Below, in pieces: positions 28,679 through 37,857 of a DNA stretch of 64,000 nt (the first letter of the stretch is position 1; each line of letters starts with the position of its first letter). This stretch comes from Candidatus Marithrix sp. Canyon 246 (GTDB lineage: Bacteria > Pseudomonadota > Gammaproteobacteria > Beggiatoales > Beggiatoaceae). The notes under the pieces were generated by a model. The model had not been told where the DNA came from. It saw only the letters and a list, made by a program, of their open reading frames with translations, and searched no databases. The translations under genes and the position numbers were made by a program. The DNA lies in NCBI RefSeq assembly GCF_001723685.1, contig NZ_MCBX01000003.1:124001-188000 (forward strand), in the 5' to 3' direction.

Positions 28679-29431
28679 ATGAAACAAAATAATTTAATTA
28701 TAACATTATTACTATCGTGGCTGGTTTCTGGCTGTGCCACTACGACTCCAAGCGATCCATTTGAAAAATTCAATCGTGGTGTATTTGCTATTAATGATGG
28801 TATTGATAAAATCATGATTAAACCAGTAGCAGTATTTTATAAAGAAGTTGTACCAACAAGAGTTTTAACGGGAGTTACTAATTTTTTTAGTAACCTCGAT
28901 GATGTTTTTGTTGTTGCAAATGACGTTTTTCAATTTAAATTTAAACAAGCTGGTTCAGATACAGTACGTTTGTTATTAAATTCTAGTGCTGGAGTCTTAG
29001 GTTTATTTGATGTAGCTACTAAAATGGGTTTTGAAAAACATTATGAAGATTTTGGACAAACTTTAGGTTATTGGGGAATTGGTAGTGGTCCTTATATAGT
29101 ATTACCGATTTTTGGCCCTAGTTCAGTACGTGATACTATCGGTTGGGCTGGAGATATTCTATTAAGACCTGATTATTATTACGGACAATCAAAAAATAAA
29201 TCAGCGCGTTATATATTATTAACTAGTACTAGTATTGAATTTGTCGATGAACGTGCAAAGTTATTGCAATTTGAATCAGTACTTAAAACCGCAGCTTTAG
29301 ATAAATATAGTTATATTCGTGATGCGTATTTAGCTAGACGTAAATATTTGGTGTATGACGGTAATCCACCAGAAGAAGATGCAATTTTTGAAGAAGATGA
29401 TATATTTGATGATGAAGATGAAGATGAATAA
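28679..29431 (+). CDS. mlaA: MlaA (VacJ) outer-membrane phospholipid-transport lipoprotein
   Basis: 250 residues with a lipoprotein signal (LLSWLVSGCATT). The conserved start DPFEKFNRGVFAINDGIDK, RVLTGVTNFFSNLDDV and the GYWGIGSGPYIVLPIFGPS block define the family. MlaA removes mislocalised phospholipid from the outer leaflet and passes it to MlaC. The other mla genes are not in the window. The C-terminus is unusually acidic (EEDAIFEEDDIFDDEDEDE). The ATG is 11 bases from the divergent lipoprotein gene, so its promoter must lie inside that gene. Confidence 0.92.
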   Translation: MKQNNLIITLLLSWLVSGCATTTPSDPFEKFNRGVFAINDGIDKIMIKPVAVFYKEVVPTRVLTGVTNFFSNLDDVFVVANDVFQFKFKQAGSDTVRLLLNSSAGVLGLFDVATKMGFEKHYEDFGQTLGYWGIGSGPYIVLPIFGPSSVRDTIGWAGDILLRPDYYYGQSKNKSARYILLTSTSIEFVDERAKLLQFESVLKTAALDKYSYIRDAYLARRKYLVYDGNPPEEDAIFEEDDIFDDEDEDE

Positions 29432-29432
29432 T

Positions 29433-29615
29433 ATGTCTGAGTTAAAATCATTAGAAACTAAAATTGATAGTATCATCCAAATTTGTAAAAGATTAACTGA
29501 AGAAAATAAGCATTTAATTTCTGAACGCACCGCTTTGTTAGAAAAAAATTCTTTAGCTAAAACACATATTGAAGATATGATTAAACGGCTAAAAATCATG
29601 GAAGAAGATCAATGA
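29433..29615 (+). CDS. TIGR02449-type small coiled-coil protein (ZapB-like)
   Basis: A 60-residue coiled coil (SELKSLETKIDSIIQICKRL ... RTALLEKNSLAKTHIEDM). The ATG at 29433 is chosen because it starts just after the mlaA stop. The longer open frame reaches back into mlaA and reads an unlikely Met/Lys-rich stretch. A protein of this type commonly precedes zapA in gammaproteobacteria, where a role in cell division is inferred. It overlaps zapA by four bases. Confidence 0.82.
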   Translation: MSELKSLETKIDSIIQICKRLTEENKHLISERTALLEKNSLAKTHIEDMIKRLKIMEEDQ

Positions 29616-29896
29616 TTATAGGTAAATCTATTCCAGTAAAATTACATATTATTGATAAGGATTATGTCATTGCTTGTCCAGAAGAAGAACACGAAACTTT
29701 GATGGCTTCAGCACGTTATCTAAATGAGAAAGTGCAAATTGTGCGTGAAGGCGGTAAAGTGGTTAGTACTGAACGTATTGTTGTAATCAGTGCATTAAAT
29801 ATTATTCATGAATATTTACAATACAAACAATCTACAGAAGAAGATAAAAACCATCTTCAAGAAAAAATAGAACTTGCATTATCTGAAATAAAGTAA
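29612..29896 (+). CDS. zapA: Cell division protein ZapA
   Basis: 94 residues. IPVKLHIIDKDYVIACPEEE, the ARYLNEKV helix and VVSTERIVVISALNIIHEYL match ZapA, which bundles FtsZ filaments at the division site. The ATGA overlap indicates coupling with the preceding coiled-coil gene. The gene's last codons overlap the predicted promoter of the downstream 6S-like RNA, as zapA and ssrS are adjacent in many gammaproteobacteria. Confidence 0.92.
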   Translation: MIIGKSIPVKLHIIDKDYVIACPEEEHETLMASARYLNEKVQIVREGGKVVSTERIVVISALNIIHEYLQYKQSTEEDKNHLQEKIELALSEIK

Positions 29897-29902
29897 TAAA
29901 AT
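29874..29902 (+). promoter_or_regulatory. Sigma-70-like promoter for 6S-like RNA
   Basis: TTGCAT (29874-29879), a 17-base spacer and TAAAAT (29897-29902). The expected transcription start is near 29909, shortly before the closing stem of the RNA. Confidence 0.5.
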
Positions 29903-29909
29903 GTAGTCT

Positions 29910-30109
29910 AAAGTTTTTAGCATTCGCTCCATATTGTAAATTGGATAAAACACTTGAACCTAACATTATTGCATAAGGGACTAGGTGTAGTGGATGTTGT
30001 TGAGCAAATTCAGTTTAAATGAATAGCCTGATACATCTCTCGAAGGACCCGAATTATCACGCTGTGGTTCAAAGCGGCAACAATTTTACAATATGGCTGT
30101 GAATGCTTC
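29910..30109 (+). ncRNA. ssrS: Candidate 6S RNA
   Basis: The stretch between zapA and the cytochrome gene can fold as one long hairpin. The closing stem pairs 29919-29943 (GCATTCGCTCCATATTGTAA...) with 30081-30107 (...TTTACAATATGG, CTGTGAATGC). TTGAACC (29953-29959) and GGTTCAA (30066-30072) pair inside, around a large asymmetric bulge. Length (about 190 nt), rod shape and the position after zapA match 6S RNA, which binds sigma-70 RNA polymerase. Primary sequence similarity to enterobacterial 6S is weak. The plus strand is chosen from gene order and the upstream promoter. Confidence 0.68.
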
Positions 30110-30116
30110 CTATCTA

Positions 30117-30581
30117 TTATTCTCCTAACATATATTCAATAGCAGCCTCTAGTTCTTCATCTGTTAAACTAGGATTACCGCCACGTGCTGGCATGTTATT
30201 TAAACCATTGATCGAATTTTGAAGTAAAACATCTTTTCCTTTGGCAATACGATTAGCCCAATCAGCTTGATCACGAAATTTAGGCGCAGCTAATACGCCA
30301 GTTCCATGACAAGCAAAACACACACCATCATAAACTTCTTTACCTGATTTTGGTGCAGTTACTACTACTACTTCTTCTTCTTCTGGTTTGGAACCTTCAA
30401 TATTGACTTGACCAATAGGTTTTATTCGCTCAACGCGCAAATCTTTGGGTTCTTGATAATCACTATTATCAAGTCCAGCGCTTAATAAGAAATACATTAA
30501 AAATAGTATAAGTACTGATACTACTGTATAAATAATCACTGTCCAGTTACGAGCTGAATCTGTAGTATTTTTATCGGTCAC
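30117..30581 (-). CDS. Membrane-anchored class I cytochrome c (c5-like)
   Basis: About 154 residues from the GTG at 30581, chosen because AAGGAG lies six bases upstream. The ATG at 30587 would sit inside that ribosome site. One N-terminal membrane segment (WTVIIYTVVSVLILFLMYFL) is followed by a linker and a single haem domain: VCFACH (CxxCH) and the axial Met in NNMPARGG, ending LEAAIEYMLGE. It carries electrons in the periplasm, probably towards a terminal oxidase. No oxidase genes are near. Confidence 0.9.
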   Translation of the reverse strand: MTDKNTTDSARNWTVIIYTVVSVLILFLMYFLLSAGLDNSDYQEPKDLRVERIKPIGQVNIEGSKPEEEEVVVVTAPKSGKEVYDGVCFACHGTGVLAAPKFRDQADWANRIAKGKDVLLQNSINGLNNMPARGGNPSLTDEELEAAIEYMLGE

Positions 30582-30626
30582 AAACATCTCCTTTTGGTAA
30601 AAAACCAAATATTATAACAGAAAAAA

Positions 30627-30655
30627 TTGCTCTAAATAAAAAATTATGGTATTAT
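30627..30655 (+). promoter_or_regulatory. Sigma-70-like promoter for tRNA-Arg and rnpB
   Basis: TTGCTC (30627-30632), 17-base spacer, TATTAT (30650-30655). It lies 11 bases before the tRNA. No separate promoter fits in the 10 bases between tRNA and rnpB, so both are probably one transcript. Confidence 0.55.
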
Positions 30656-30666
30656 TGAGTGATAAT

Positions 30667-30741
<75 letters not shown>

Positions 30742-30750
30742 AAAGTTTTT

Positions 30751-31090
<340 letters not shown>

Positions 31091-31134
31091 CCTTTATTGA
31101 ATATAAACATTATTTGATATGTTAATTAATTTTG

Positions 31135-31644
31135 TTACATACTTAATGTAGGTAAATCATTAAGGTTTTTCAAACTGAAATAATTCAAAAATTCACGAGT
31201 AGTACCATATAAAGCAGGGCGACCAGGAGTCTCTCGATGTGCTAATACTCGTATCCAATTATAATCTTGTAATTTTTTGATTATATCTGTACTAACACTA
31301 ATTCCACGTATTGATTCAATTTCCCCACGAGTTATAGGTTGTCTATAAGTAATGATCGCTAGAGTTTCTAGTAATGCTCGCGAATAACGCGGTGCGCGTT
31401 CAGCTTGTAAGCGTTGTAACCATGAATTTAGTGTAGCTTTGGTTTGGAAACGATAGCCGCTTGCAACTTCAACTAATTCTATACCTCGATCAGTATAATC
31501 TTCAGCTAGTTGTTTTAAGCTGGTTCGTATAACTGATCTTTCTGGTTGTTCCAGCTCAGGAAATAATTTTAACAAGTTATCAATTGTTAAAGGTTTAGTA
31601 GCTATAAATAAAGCGGCTTCAATTATTGACTTATGATCTGTCAT
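31135..31644 (-). CDS. scpB: Segregation and condensation protein B
   Basis: 169 residues. The tandem winged helices of ScpB are seen: KSIIEAALFIATKPLTIDNL at the start, YSRALLETLAIITYRQPITR with GEIESIRGISVS, and the end GRPALYGTTREFLNYFSL. ScpB binds ScpA on SMC to condense and segregate the chromosome. It overlaps scpA by 14 bases. It is the last gene of a minus-strand run that starts at thiG. Confidence 0.93.
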   Translation of the reverse strand: MTDHKSIIEAALFIATKPLTIDNLLKLFPELEQPERSVIRTSLKQLAEDYTDRGIELVEVASGYRFQTKATLNSWLQRLQAERAPRYSRALLETLAIITYRQPITRGEIESIRGISVSTDIIKKLQDYNWIRVLAHRETPGRPALYGTTREFLNYFSLKNLNDLPTLSM

Positions 31645-32335
31645 TAATATTTATTATTTCAATTTGTATTAGTGATTCTTTTACTAATTCTAGTATTGCT
31701 AGTAATGTTACTACTACTCCTGCTCGACCTTCTTCAAGTTTAAATAAGCTTATAAAGTTTATTGTTGTGGTTGTGCTTTTAATCTTCTCTAAAATGAAGC
31801 TCATACGCTCTCTGACTGACAGAGCTTCTCGTATGATTTTATGTGAATTTAGCAGTGTAGCGCGTTGCATTACCTCTTTTATTGCTACTAATAGTTCAGA
31901 ATATTCTATAGTTGGAACTATAACAGGTGTTTCAACTTGATTATATTCAACTGATGCAATAAATAAGTCTCTATCTATTCTAGCTAAAGCCTCTATATAT
32001 TGAGCTGCTTGTTTATATTGAGCGTATTCTTGTAATTGTTGTACTAAATTTTTTCTAGGATCAGACGCTGTTTCAGTTGTAGTTTGTGGCAGCAACATAC
32101 GGGATTTTATTTCCATTAATAATGCTGCCATCAGTAAATATTCTGCCGCTAGTTCCAAATCTAATTCTTGCATTAAATCAATGTATTTTACATATTGATT
32201 GGTAATATCTGCAATTGGAATATCAAGTATATCTAACTTTTGGGTTTGTATTAAATGTAATAATAAATCTAAAGGACCCTCAAAGCTTTCAAGAAATACT
32301 TGCATAGCATTTGGCGGAATATAAAGTTCCTTCAT
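31631..32335 (-). CDS. scpA: Segregation and condensation protein A (kleisin)
   Basis: 234 residues. The family start FLESFEGPLDLLLHLIQTQK with LDILDIPIADITNQYVKYID and AAEYLLMAALLMEIKSRMLL is unmistakable, followed by a linker and a C-terminal winged helix. It bridges the SMC heads. It overlaps trpS by four bases and scpB by 14, so translation is coupled. The scpA-scpB-trpS-M50 order is common in gammaproteobacteria. Confidence 0.94.
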   Translation of the reverse strand: MKELYIPPNAMQVFLESFEGPLDLLLHLIQTQKLDILDIPIADITNQYVKYIDLMQELDLELAAEYLLMAALLMEIKSRMLLPQTTTETASDPRKNLVQQLQEYAQYKQAAQYIEALARIDRDLFIASVEYNQVETPVIVPTIEYSELLVAIKEVMQRATLLNSHKIIREALSVRERMSFILEKIKSTTTTINFISLFKLEEGRAGVVVTLLAILELVKESLIQIEIININDRS

Positions 32336-33543
32336 TGATATTTTAAACCCATAACTTCTCTGACTTCGCTAAGGGTTTCACGAGCAGCAGCGCGTGCAAC
32401 TTCGCAACCTTCATTAATTATTGTTTGTACGGATTCTGGATCTTCAGTATAGCGTTGAATACGTTCTTGTATCGGTTTTAATTCTGTTATCACAGCATCT
32501 ATTATTGGTTTTTTACATTCTATACAGCCGATTTCAGCAGTTTTACAACCGTTTTGTACCCACTTTTTAGTATTTTCATTAGAATAAACTTGATGAAATT
32601 GCCAAACTGGACATTTTGCAGGATCACCAGCATCAGTTCGACGTACTCGTGCTGGATCAGTGGGCATGGTACGGATATTTTTTTCTATAATTATAGGATC
32701 ATCACGTAATGCGATAGTATTTTTATAGGATTTGGACATTTTTTGTCCATCCAAACCGGGCATTTTAGATGTTGGAGTTAATAAGGCTTCTGGTTCTGTT
32801 AAAATTGTTTTAGTTTCGCCTTCTAAATAACCTAAAAGACGTTTTTTATCTCCTAGATTTATATTTTGTTGTTCATCTATTAAAGCTTTAGCGGTACTTA
32901 AAGCATCATCATCACCTTGTTCTTTATAAAGTTTTCTTAAACGCTTATAATTTTTACCGATTTTTTTACCCATTTTACGAATGGCTGCTTGTACTTTTTC
33001 TTCAAAATCTGCTTCACGCCCATAAATATGGTTAAAACGTCGTGCTAATTCGCGGGTAAATTCAATATGAGGTACTTGATCTTCACCAACAGGTACACCA
33101 CCAGCTTTATAAAGTAAAATATCTGCCCCTTGTAGTAAGGGATAACCTAAAAATCCGTAAGTAGAAAGATCTTTATTTTGTAATTTTTGTTGTTGATCTT
33201 TATAAGTTGGAATCCGTTCTAACCAACTTAGTGGAGTTGACATTGATAATAATAGATGTAATTCCGCATGTTCAGGTACTTTAGATTGAATAAATAAAGT
33301 TGATTCACTCGGATTAATACCTACAGCTAACCAGTCAATTATCATGTCATAGACACTTTGAGCAATGATTTTGGTGTTATCATACTCAGTAGTTAATGCG
33401 TGCCAGTCTGCTACAAAAAAGTAACATCGGTATTGATGTTGTAATTCTACCCAGTTGTTTAGTACGCCGTGTAAATGTCCTAAATGTAATTGCCCTGTTG
33501 GTCGCATACCAGATAAAACACGTTGCGATATAGACGAATCCAA
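32332..33543 (-). CDS. trpS: Tryptophanyl-tRNA synthetase
   Basis: 403 residues. This class I synthetase has HIGH-type GQLHLGHLHG and KMSKS in PGLDGQKMSKSYKNTIAL. It charges tRNA-Trp. Compared with the usual ~335 residues it carries an insert at about 190-250 (MGKKIGKNYKRLRKLYKEQ...) before the KMSKS loop. Inserts of this kind occur in TrpRS of several gammaproteobacteria. It lies ten bases after the M50 protease gene in the same operon. Confidence 0.95.
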   Translation of the reverse strand: MDSSISQRVLSGMRPTGQLHLGHLHGVLNNWVELQHQYRCYFFVADWHALTTEYDNTKIIAQSVYDMIIDWLAVGINPSESTLFIQSKVPEHAELHLLLSMSTPLSWLERIPTYKDQQQKLQNKDLSTYGFLGYPLLQGADILLYKAGGVPVGEDQVPHIEFTRELARRFNHIYGREADFEEKVQAAIRKMGKKIGKNYKRLRKLYKEQGDDDALSTAKALIDEQQNINLGDKKRLLGYLEGETKTILTEPEALLTPTSKMPGLDGQKMSKSYKNTIALRDDPIIIEKNIRTMPTDPARVRRTDAGDPAKCPVWQFHQVYSNENTKKWVQNGCKTAEIGCIECKKPIIDAVITELKPIQERIQRYTEDPESVQTIINEGCEVARAAARETLSEVREVMGLKYQ

Positions 33544-33553
33544 GAAAGTCTCC

Positions 33554-34213
33554 TTAATTTAAGTTAATAAAGATTAAAAATTGTAAAAGTACTTGCATAA
33601 ATCCAAGAAAGTATTGCATAATTTGTTGCAGAACACCGGTTAAAAGTAATACTATTAATACAATTATACCAAAAGGTTCAAGTCTGCCATATTTATCTGC
33701 CATATTTAGTGGTAACATTGCATGAACCACTCGCCCACCGTCTAATGGTAAAATTGGTAATAAGTTTAATAACATTAATATAAAATTAATAATTACCCCT
33801 GCTTGACCTACGTAAATAAAGAAAATTGCAGAATCATAACTTGAGTAAAAAAAGAAACCTATATTAATTATAATAGCCCAAAATAATAGCATTAGCAAAT
33901 TGGCTCCCGGGCCAGCGAGAGCAACTAATGCCATATCACGGCGCGGCTGATTTAATTGTTGAAAATTTACAGGTACAGGTTTAGCCCAGCCAAATACAAA
34001 TCCAGTAAATATCAATAATAATGATGGTAGTATCACTGTGCCTATTGGATCTATATGCTTAATTGGATTGACTGTAATACGCCCTAGTTGATGAGCAGTA
34101 TTATCGCCTAGTTTGAAGGCAGCCCAACCGTGTCCAACTTCATGTAATGTAATAGCAAATATTACTGGTAATATCCAAATCGCTATAAGTTGTAAAGTAG
34201 TTAATTCATTCAT
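33554..34213 (-). CDS. M50-family intramembrane metalloprotease (site-2 protease type)
   Basis: 219 residues with about five membrane segments. The zinc motif HEVGH is in the first helix (ITLHEVGHGWAAFK) and the third ligand motif in NLLPILPLDGGRVVH. This short form lacks PDZ and CBS domains. The substrate is unknown, and relatives cut membrane-bound regulators. It overlaps the YciO-like gene by eight bases. Confidence 0.9.
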   Translation of the reverse strand: MNELTTLQLIAIWILPVIFAITLHEVGHGWAAFKLGDNTAHQLGRITVNPIKHIDPIGTVILPSLLLIFTGFVFGWAKPVPVNFQQLNQPRRDMALVALAGPGANLLMLLFWAIIINIGFFFYSSYDSAIFFIYVGQAGVIINFILMLLNLLPILPLDGGRVVHAMLPLNMADKYGRLEPFGIIVLIVLLLTGVLQQIMQYFLGFMQVLLQFLIFINLN

Positions 34214-34832
34214 TGGCTAACCAATCTATTAAACCTTTTCCTTGTCTGATAATTTTTGGGGGATCACTAATTAAATCTACAACAGTTGTGGGTTTCAAGC
34301 CACAATTATCTCCATCAATTATAAGATCTACATGTTTTTCTAATAATTGTCTAATTGTTTCTGGATCAGTTTCTGGCATGTCTTGCTCTGGCAAAATTAG
34401 GGTAGAACTCATAATAGGTTCACCTAATTCTGCTAAAATTGCTTGAGCAATAGGATGAGCAGGCACACGTAATCCAATGGTTTTTCGTTTTGGATTTTGC
34501 AAGCGACGTGGTACTTCATGAGTGGCTTGCAGTATAAACGTATAAGGACCGGGGGTTAAGCTTTTCATCAGACGAAAAGCGGCATTGCCTACTTTAGCAT
34601 AAGTTGCAATTTCAGATAAATCACTACAAACTAAAGTGAAATTATGTTCTTTATCGGTTTGACGAATACTATTAATGCGTGCCATAGCGGTTTTATTACC
34701 TATAGAACAACCGAAGGCATAACATGAATCGGTTGGATAGATACATAACGCGCCAGCACGAATGTTAGCAACAACTTGTTGAATAAATCGTGCTTGTGGA
34801 TTTTTTGGGTGAATAGTAACAAATTGACTCAT
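34206..34832 (-). CDS. YrdC/Sua5-fold protein, YciO type
   Basis: 208 residues. GALCIYPTDSCYAFGCSIGN, RPxxK-type KTAMARINSIRQTDKEHNF and KRKTIGLRVPAHPIAQAIL are family motifs. YrdC/Sua5 proteins make threonylcarbamoyl-AMP for the t6A37 modification of tRNA. The gene order with the M50 protease and trpS fits YciO, a paralogue with weak or uncertain t6A activity. Overlaps trmB by four bases. Confidence 0.88.
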   Translation of the reverse strand: MSQFVTIHPKNPQARFIQQVVANIRAGALCIYPTDSCYAFGCSIGNKTAMARINSIRQTDKEHNFTLVCSDLSEIATYAKVGNAAFRLMKSLTPGPYTFILQATHEVPRRLQNPKRKTIGLRVPAHPIAQAILAELGEPIMSSTLILPEQDMPETDPETIRQLLEKHVDLIIDGDNCGLKPTTVVDLISDPPKIIRQGKGLIDWLANE

Positions 34833-35476
34833 TTTTTATGAAATTTGAAATCCCATACCTTATGCCCTAGTTTTAAGCCACGTTGTTCAAATTTTGTTAA
34901 TCGACGTATATCAGGGCGATCTGCAAAACCGCCATTAAATAATGGCGTAGTTTCTAATACTTCATTAATATGTTCAGCATAATTTTGCCAATCAGTAGCT
35001 ATATAAAGCTCAGAATCTAATTTCATTACTGTTGCTAGTAATTTCAGAAATTCTGTTTGTATTAGTCGCCGTTTATGATGACGTTTTTTGGGCCAAGGAT
35101 CAGGAAAAAATATATATACACAATCTAAAGATTCTAAAGGCAAATAATCTGTTAATATTTCTACAGCATCAGCGCAAATGACTTTAACATTAGTTAATTG
35201 AGCAGCTTCTAGTTCTATTAATAGATGACCAATACCGGGATTATAAACATCAATCCCTAAGAAATCATGTTCAGGATTATTTTTTGCCATACTGATTAAA
35301 GCATCACCCATACCAAAACCGATTTCTAAATGCTTAGGATTTGATCTACCAAATATTTGTTCTAATTTTAATACTTTTTTGTCTAAATTAATACCGTATT
35401 GGCACCATAATTTTTCACGCGCTTTTTTTTGTGATGCTGTTATACGCCCACTACGACTAACAAAACTACGAATCAT
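34829..35476 (-). CDS. trmB: tRNA (guanine-46-N7)-methyltransferase
   Basis: 215 residues. The SAM-binding [22 protein letters not shown], the catalytic-site [19 protein letters not shown] and a late [12 protein letters not shown] element match TrmB. It methylates G46 in the tRNA variable loop. The stop overlaps the YciO-like start and the ATG overlaps the thiG stop, both by four bases. Confidence 0.95.
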   Translation of the reverse strand: MIRSFVSRSGRITASQKKAREKLWCQYGINLDKKVLKLEQIFGRSNPKHLEIGFGMGDALISMAKNNPEHDFLGIDVYNPGIGHLLIELEAAQLTNVKVICADAVEILTDYLPLESLDCVYIFFPDPWPKKRHHKRRLIQTEFLKLLATVMKLDSELYIATDWQNYAEHINEVLETTPLFNGGFADRPDIRRLTKFEQRGLKLGHKVWDFKFHKK

Positions 35477-36255
35477 TTGTTTATAAGCCCATCTAATGGA
35501 GATGATGCACTTGCATAGCGTTTACGTGGCATACGCCCTGCCATATAGGCTTCATATCCAGCTTCAATCGCTTTTTTCATTGCTGATGCCATTAAAATTG
35601 GTTGTTTAGCTGCGGCTATGGCGGTATTCATTAATACTCCATCACAACCCAATTCCATTGCTATCGCAGCATCTGAAGCAGTACCTACACCAGCGTCAAC
35701 TAAAATTGGTACATCTGCATTTTCGACAATAGTCATGATGTTTAAGGGGTTTTGAATTCCTAAACCAGATCCAATTGGAGCGGCTAGTGGCATAACTGCA
35801 ACACAACCTAATTCTTCAAAACGCTTTGCTATAATAGGGTCATCATTAGTATAAACCATTACTTGAAAGTCATCTTTAACTAAAACTTTTGCTGCTTCTA
35901 AGCTGGCAGTAATATCTGGATATAGGGTTTTTTGATCGCCTAATACTTCAAGTTTGACTAAATTATGACCATCAAGTAATTCTCGCGCTAAGCGACAAGT
36001 GCGTATAGCATCTTCTGCGGTATAACAGCCTGCTGTATTAGGTAATATCGTATATTTATCAGGTGATATGACTTCTAATAAATTGGGTTCATTTGGGGTT
36101 TGACCAATATTAGTGCGTCTAATTGCGACTGTGACAATTTCGGCACCACTGGCTTCAATCGCAAGCCGCGTTTGTTCTAAGTCTTTATATTTACCAGTTC
36201 CTACTAATAAACGAGAATTATAAGTTTTATTTCCTATAGTGAATGTATTTGACAT
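35473..36255 (-). CDS. thiG: Thiazole synthase
   Basis: 260 residues. [12 protein letters not shown], the [12 protein letters not shown] block, the Schiff-base Lys in LVKLEVLGD and the phosphate loop [18 protein letters not shown] are present. ThiG builds the thiazole ring of thiamin with ThiS and ThiO or ThiH. AAGGAG precedes the ATG. thiS is not adjacent and no TPP riboswitch was seen upstream. It is the first gene of the tight thiG-trmB-yciO-M50-trpS-scpA-scpB run. Confidence 0.95.
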   Translation of the reverse strand: MSNTFTIGNKTYNSRLLVGTGKYKDLEQTRLAIEASGAEIVTVAIRRTNIGQTPNEPNLLEVISPDKYTILPNTAGCYTAEDAIRTCRLARELLDGHNLVKLEVLGDQKTLYPDITASLEAAKVLVKDDFQVMVYTNDDPIIAKRFEELGCVAVMPLAAPIGSGLGIQNPLNIMTIVENADVPILVDAGVGTASDAAIAMELGCDGVLMNTAIAAAKQPILMASAMKKAIEAGYEAYMAGRMPRKRYASASSPLDGLINK

Positions 36256-36441
36256 ATCACTCCTTATTGTGTGTAAATAAATTCAACATCTACTGATGAA
36301 AATTTGACATATCAGCAGCTTCTAAAATTAGATACTTATATATATAATTAATAAAATCAGCATATTACAATATTGGCAACTATATTGCAATACATATGAG
36401 TATCACAATCAAACTAATCCTACCTAGTTTATATTGTGACT

Positions 36442-36479
36442 AAGGTGCATCTCGTGTTGGTCACATTTAGATGCACCTT
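36442..36479. terminator. Hairpin between ffh and thiG
   Basis: AAGGTGCATCT (36442-36452) and AGATGCACCTT (36469-36479) form an 11-bp stem just beyond the ffh stop (minus strand). The loop-side GTGAC/GTCAC offers an alternative pairing. A short T-rich tract follows only on the plus strand, so its use as an ffh terminator is uncertain. The other ~180 bases before thiG contain only A+T-rich promoter-like sequence. Confidence 0.45.
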
Positions 36480-36492
36480 TCTATTTTACTCC

Positions 36493-37857
36493 TTACCTTC
36501 TTCGCTTTCCCGGCATTGATTTATTTTTTAATCCACGCATCATATTTCCCATACCGCCTTTTTTAGAAACTTTCTTTACCATTTTTTGCATTTGAGTAAA
36601 TTGTTTTAATAAACGATTTACATCCTGTATTTGTGTTCCTGAGCCATTAGCAATACGCTTTTTACGAGAACCTTTTATAACCATTGGTAAACGTCGTTCA
36701 TGTGGAGTCATAGAATTTATTATGGCTTCCATACGAGTTATTTCTTGATCATTTAATTGTGATTTAGCTTGCTCAGGAATTTGTTCTAAACCGGGCATTT
36801 TATCCATTAAGCTGGATACTCCACCCATACTTTTCATTTGAATTAATTGAGTACGAAAATCTTCAAAGTCAAATCCTTTGCCCTTTTTTAATTTCTTAGC
36901 TAATTTATCAGCTTCTTTTTGATCAACTTTACGTTCAACTTCTTCAATTAAACTTAGTACATCACCTTGACCTATAATTCTTGAGGCTATTCTGTCAGGA
37001 TGAAATACTTCTAAGGCATCGGTTTTTTCACCGATACCTAGAAATTTAATCGGTTTGCCAGTTATATGACGTACTGATAATGCCGCTCCTCCACGAGCAT
37101 CACCATCGACTTTGGTCAGAATTACCCCTGTTAAATCTAAGGCATCATTAAAAGCTTTGGCTGTTTTTGCAGCGTCTTGCCCTGTCATACTATCTACTAC
37201 AAATAAAGTCTCAGTAGCTTCAACAGCTTTATGTAATGCCTTGATTTCACCCATCATTTCTTCATCAATATGAAGACGACCAGCGGTATCAATTATTAAT
37301 ACATCAATAAAGTCTAGGCGAGCTTGTTTAAGTGCATTTTTAGCAATTTTAACTGGTTTTTGTGTAGTTTCACTAGCAAAAAAATTGGCACCAACATCTG
37401 CAGCTACAGTTTCTAATTGTTGAATCGCGGCTGGGCGATATATATCGCAACTAGTAACCATAACTGATTTTTTATGGCGTTCCATCAACCAACGCGCAAG
37501 CTTTCCAACAGTAGTGGTTTTACCAGCACCTTGCAAGCCTGCCATTAAAATAACCATTGGTGCCGGAACATTTAAATTTAGTTCATTCGACTCAGCACCC
37601 ATTAATTCAGTTAGCTCATCGCGCACTACCTTAATCAGAGCTTCCCCGGGTGTCAGACTACCAATAACTTCTTGACCAATAGCTCGTTGTTTTACTTGTT
37701 CTATAAATTCTTTAACAACTGGTAAGGCTACATCTGCTTCTAATAATGCCATACGTACTTCACGTAGTGCATCTTTAATATTTTTTTCAGTTAAACGCCC
37801 TTGCCCGCTTAAATTTTTTACCGTTTTGCTGAGACGTTCGCTAAGATTATCAAACAT
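36493..37857 (-). CDS. ffh: Signal recognition particle protein
   Basis: 454 residues with the N domain, the SRP GTPase (GLQGAGKTTTVGKLARWL, DTAGRLHID, TKVDGDARGGAALS) and the Met-rich M domain (about 300-454, ending MMRGLKNKSMPGKRRR) that binds 4.5S RNA and signal peptides. It delivers ribosomes making membrane proteins to FtsY. The start is directly adjacent to the stop of the ABC-F gene. The family length is normal. Confidence 0.97.
   Translation of the reverse strand: MFDNLSERLSKTVKNLSGQGRLTEKNIKDALREVRMALLEADVALPVVKEFIEQVKQRAIGQEVIGSLTPGEALIKVVRDELTELMGAESNELNLNVPAPMVILMAGLQGAGKTTTVGKLARWLMERHKKSVMVTSCDIYRPAAIQQLETVAADVGANFFASETTQKPVKIAKNALKQARLDFIDVLIIDTAGRLHIDEEMMGEIKALHKAVEATETLFVVDSMTGQDAAKTAKAFNDALDLTGVILTKVDGDARGGAALSVRHITGKPIKFLGIGEKTDALEVFHPDRIASRIIGQGDVLSLIEEVERKVDQKEADKLAKKLKKGKGFDFEDFRTQLIQMKSMGGVSSLMDKMPGLEQIPEQAKSQLNDQEITRMEAIINSMTPHERRLPMVIKGSRKKRIANGSGTQIQDVNRLLKQFTQMQKMVKKVSKKGGMGNMMRGLKNKSMPGKRRR

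Noticed and set aside
29355-29432. Upstream start for the small coiled-coil gene before zapA
   Set aside because: This part reads the mlaA acidic tail in another frame as a Met/Lys-rich stretch. The start after the mlaA stop is more likely.
29910-30109. 6S-like RNA on the minus strand
   Set aside because: The fold is nearly symmetrical, so the minus strand was considered (it has a GGTCC-like loop). Gene order after zapA and the well-spaced plus-strand promoter favour the plus strand, but this is not proven.
36256-36492. TPP riboswitch upstream of thiG
   Set aside because: The conserved CTGAGA and ACCTGATCTGG-type blocks are not found on the thiG strand.
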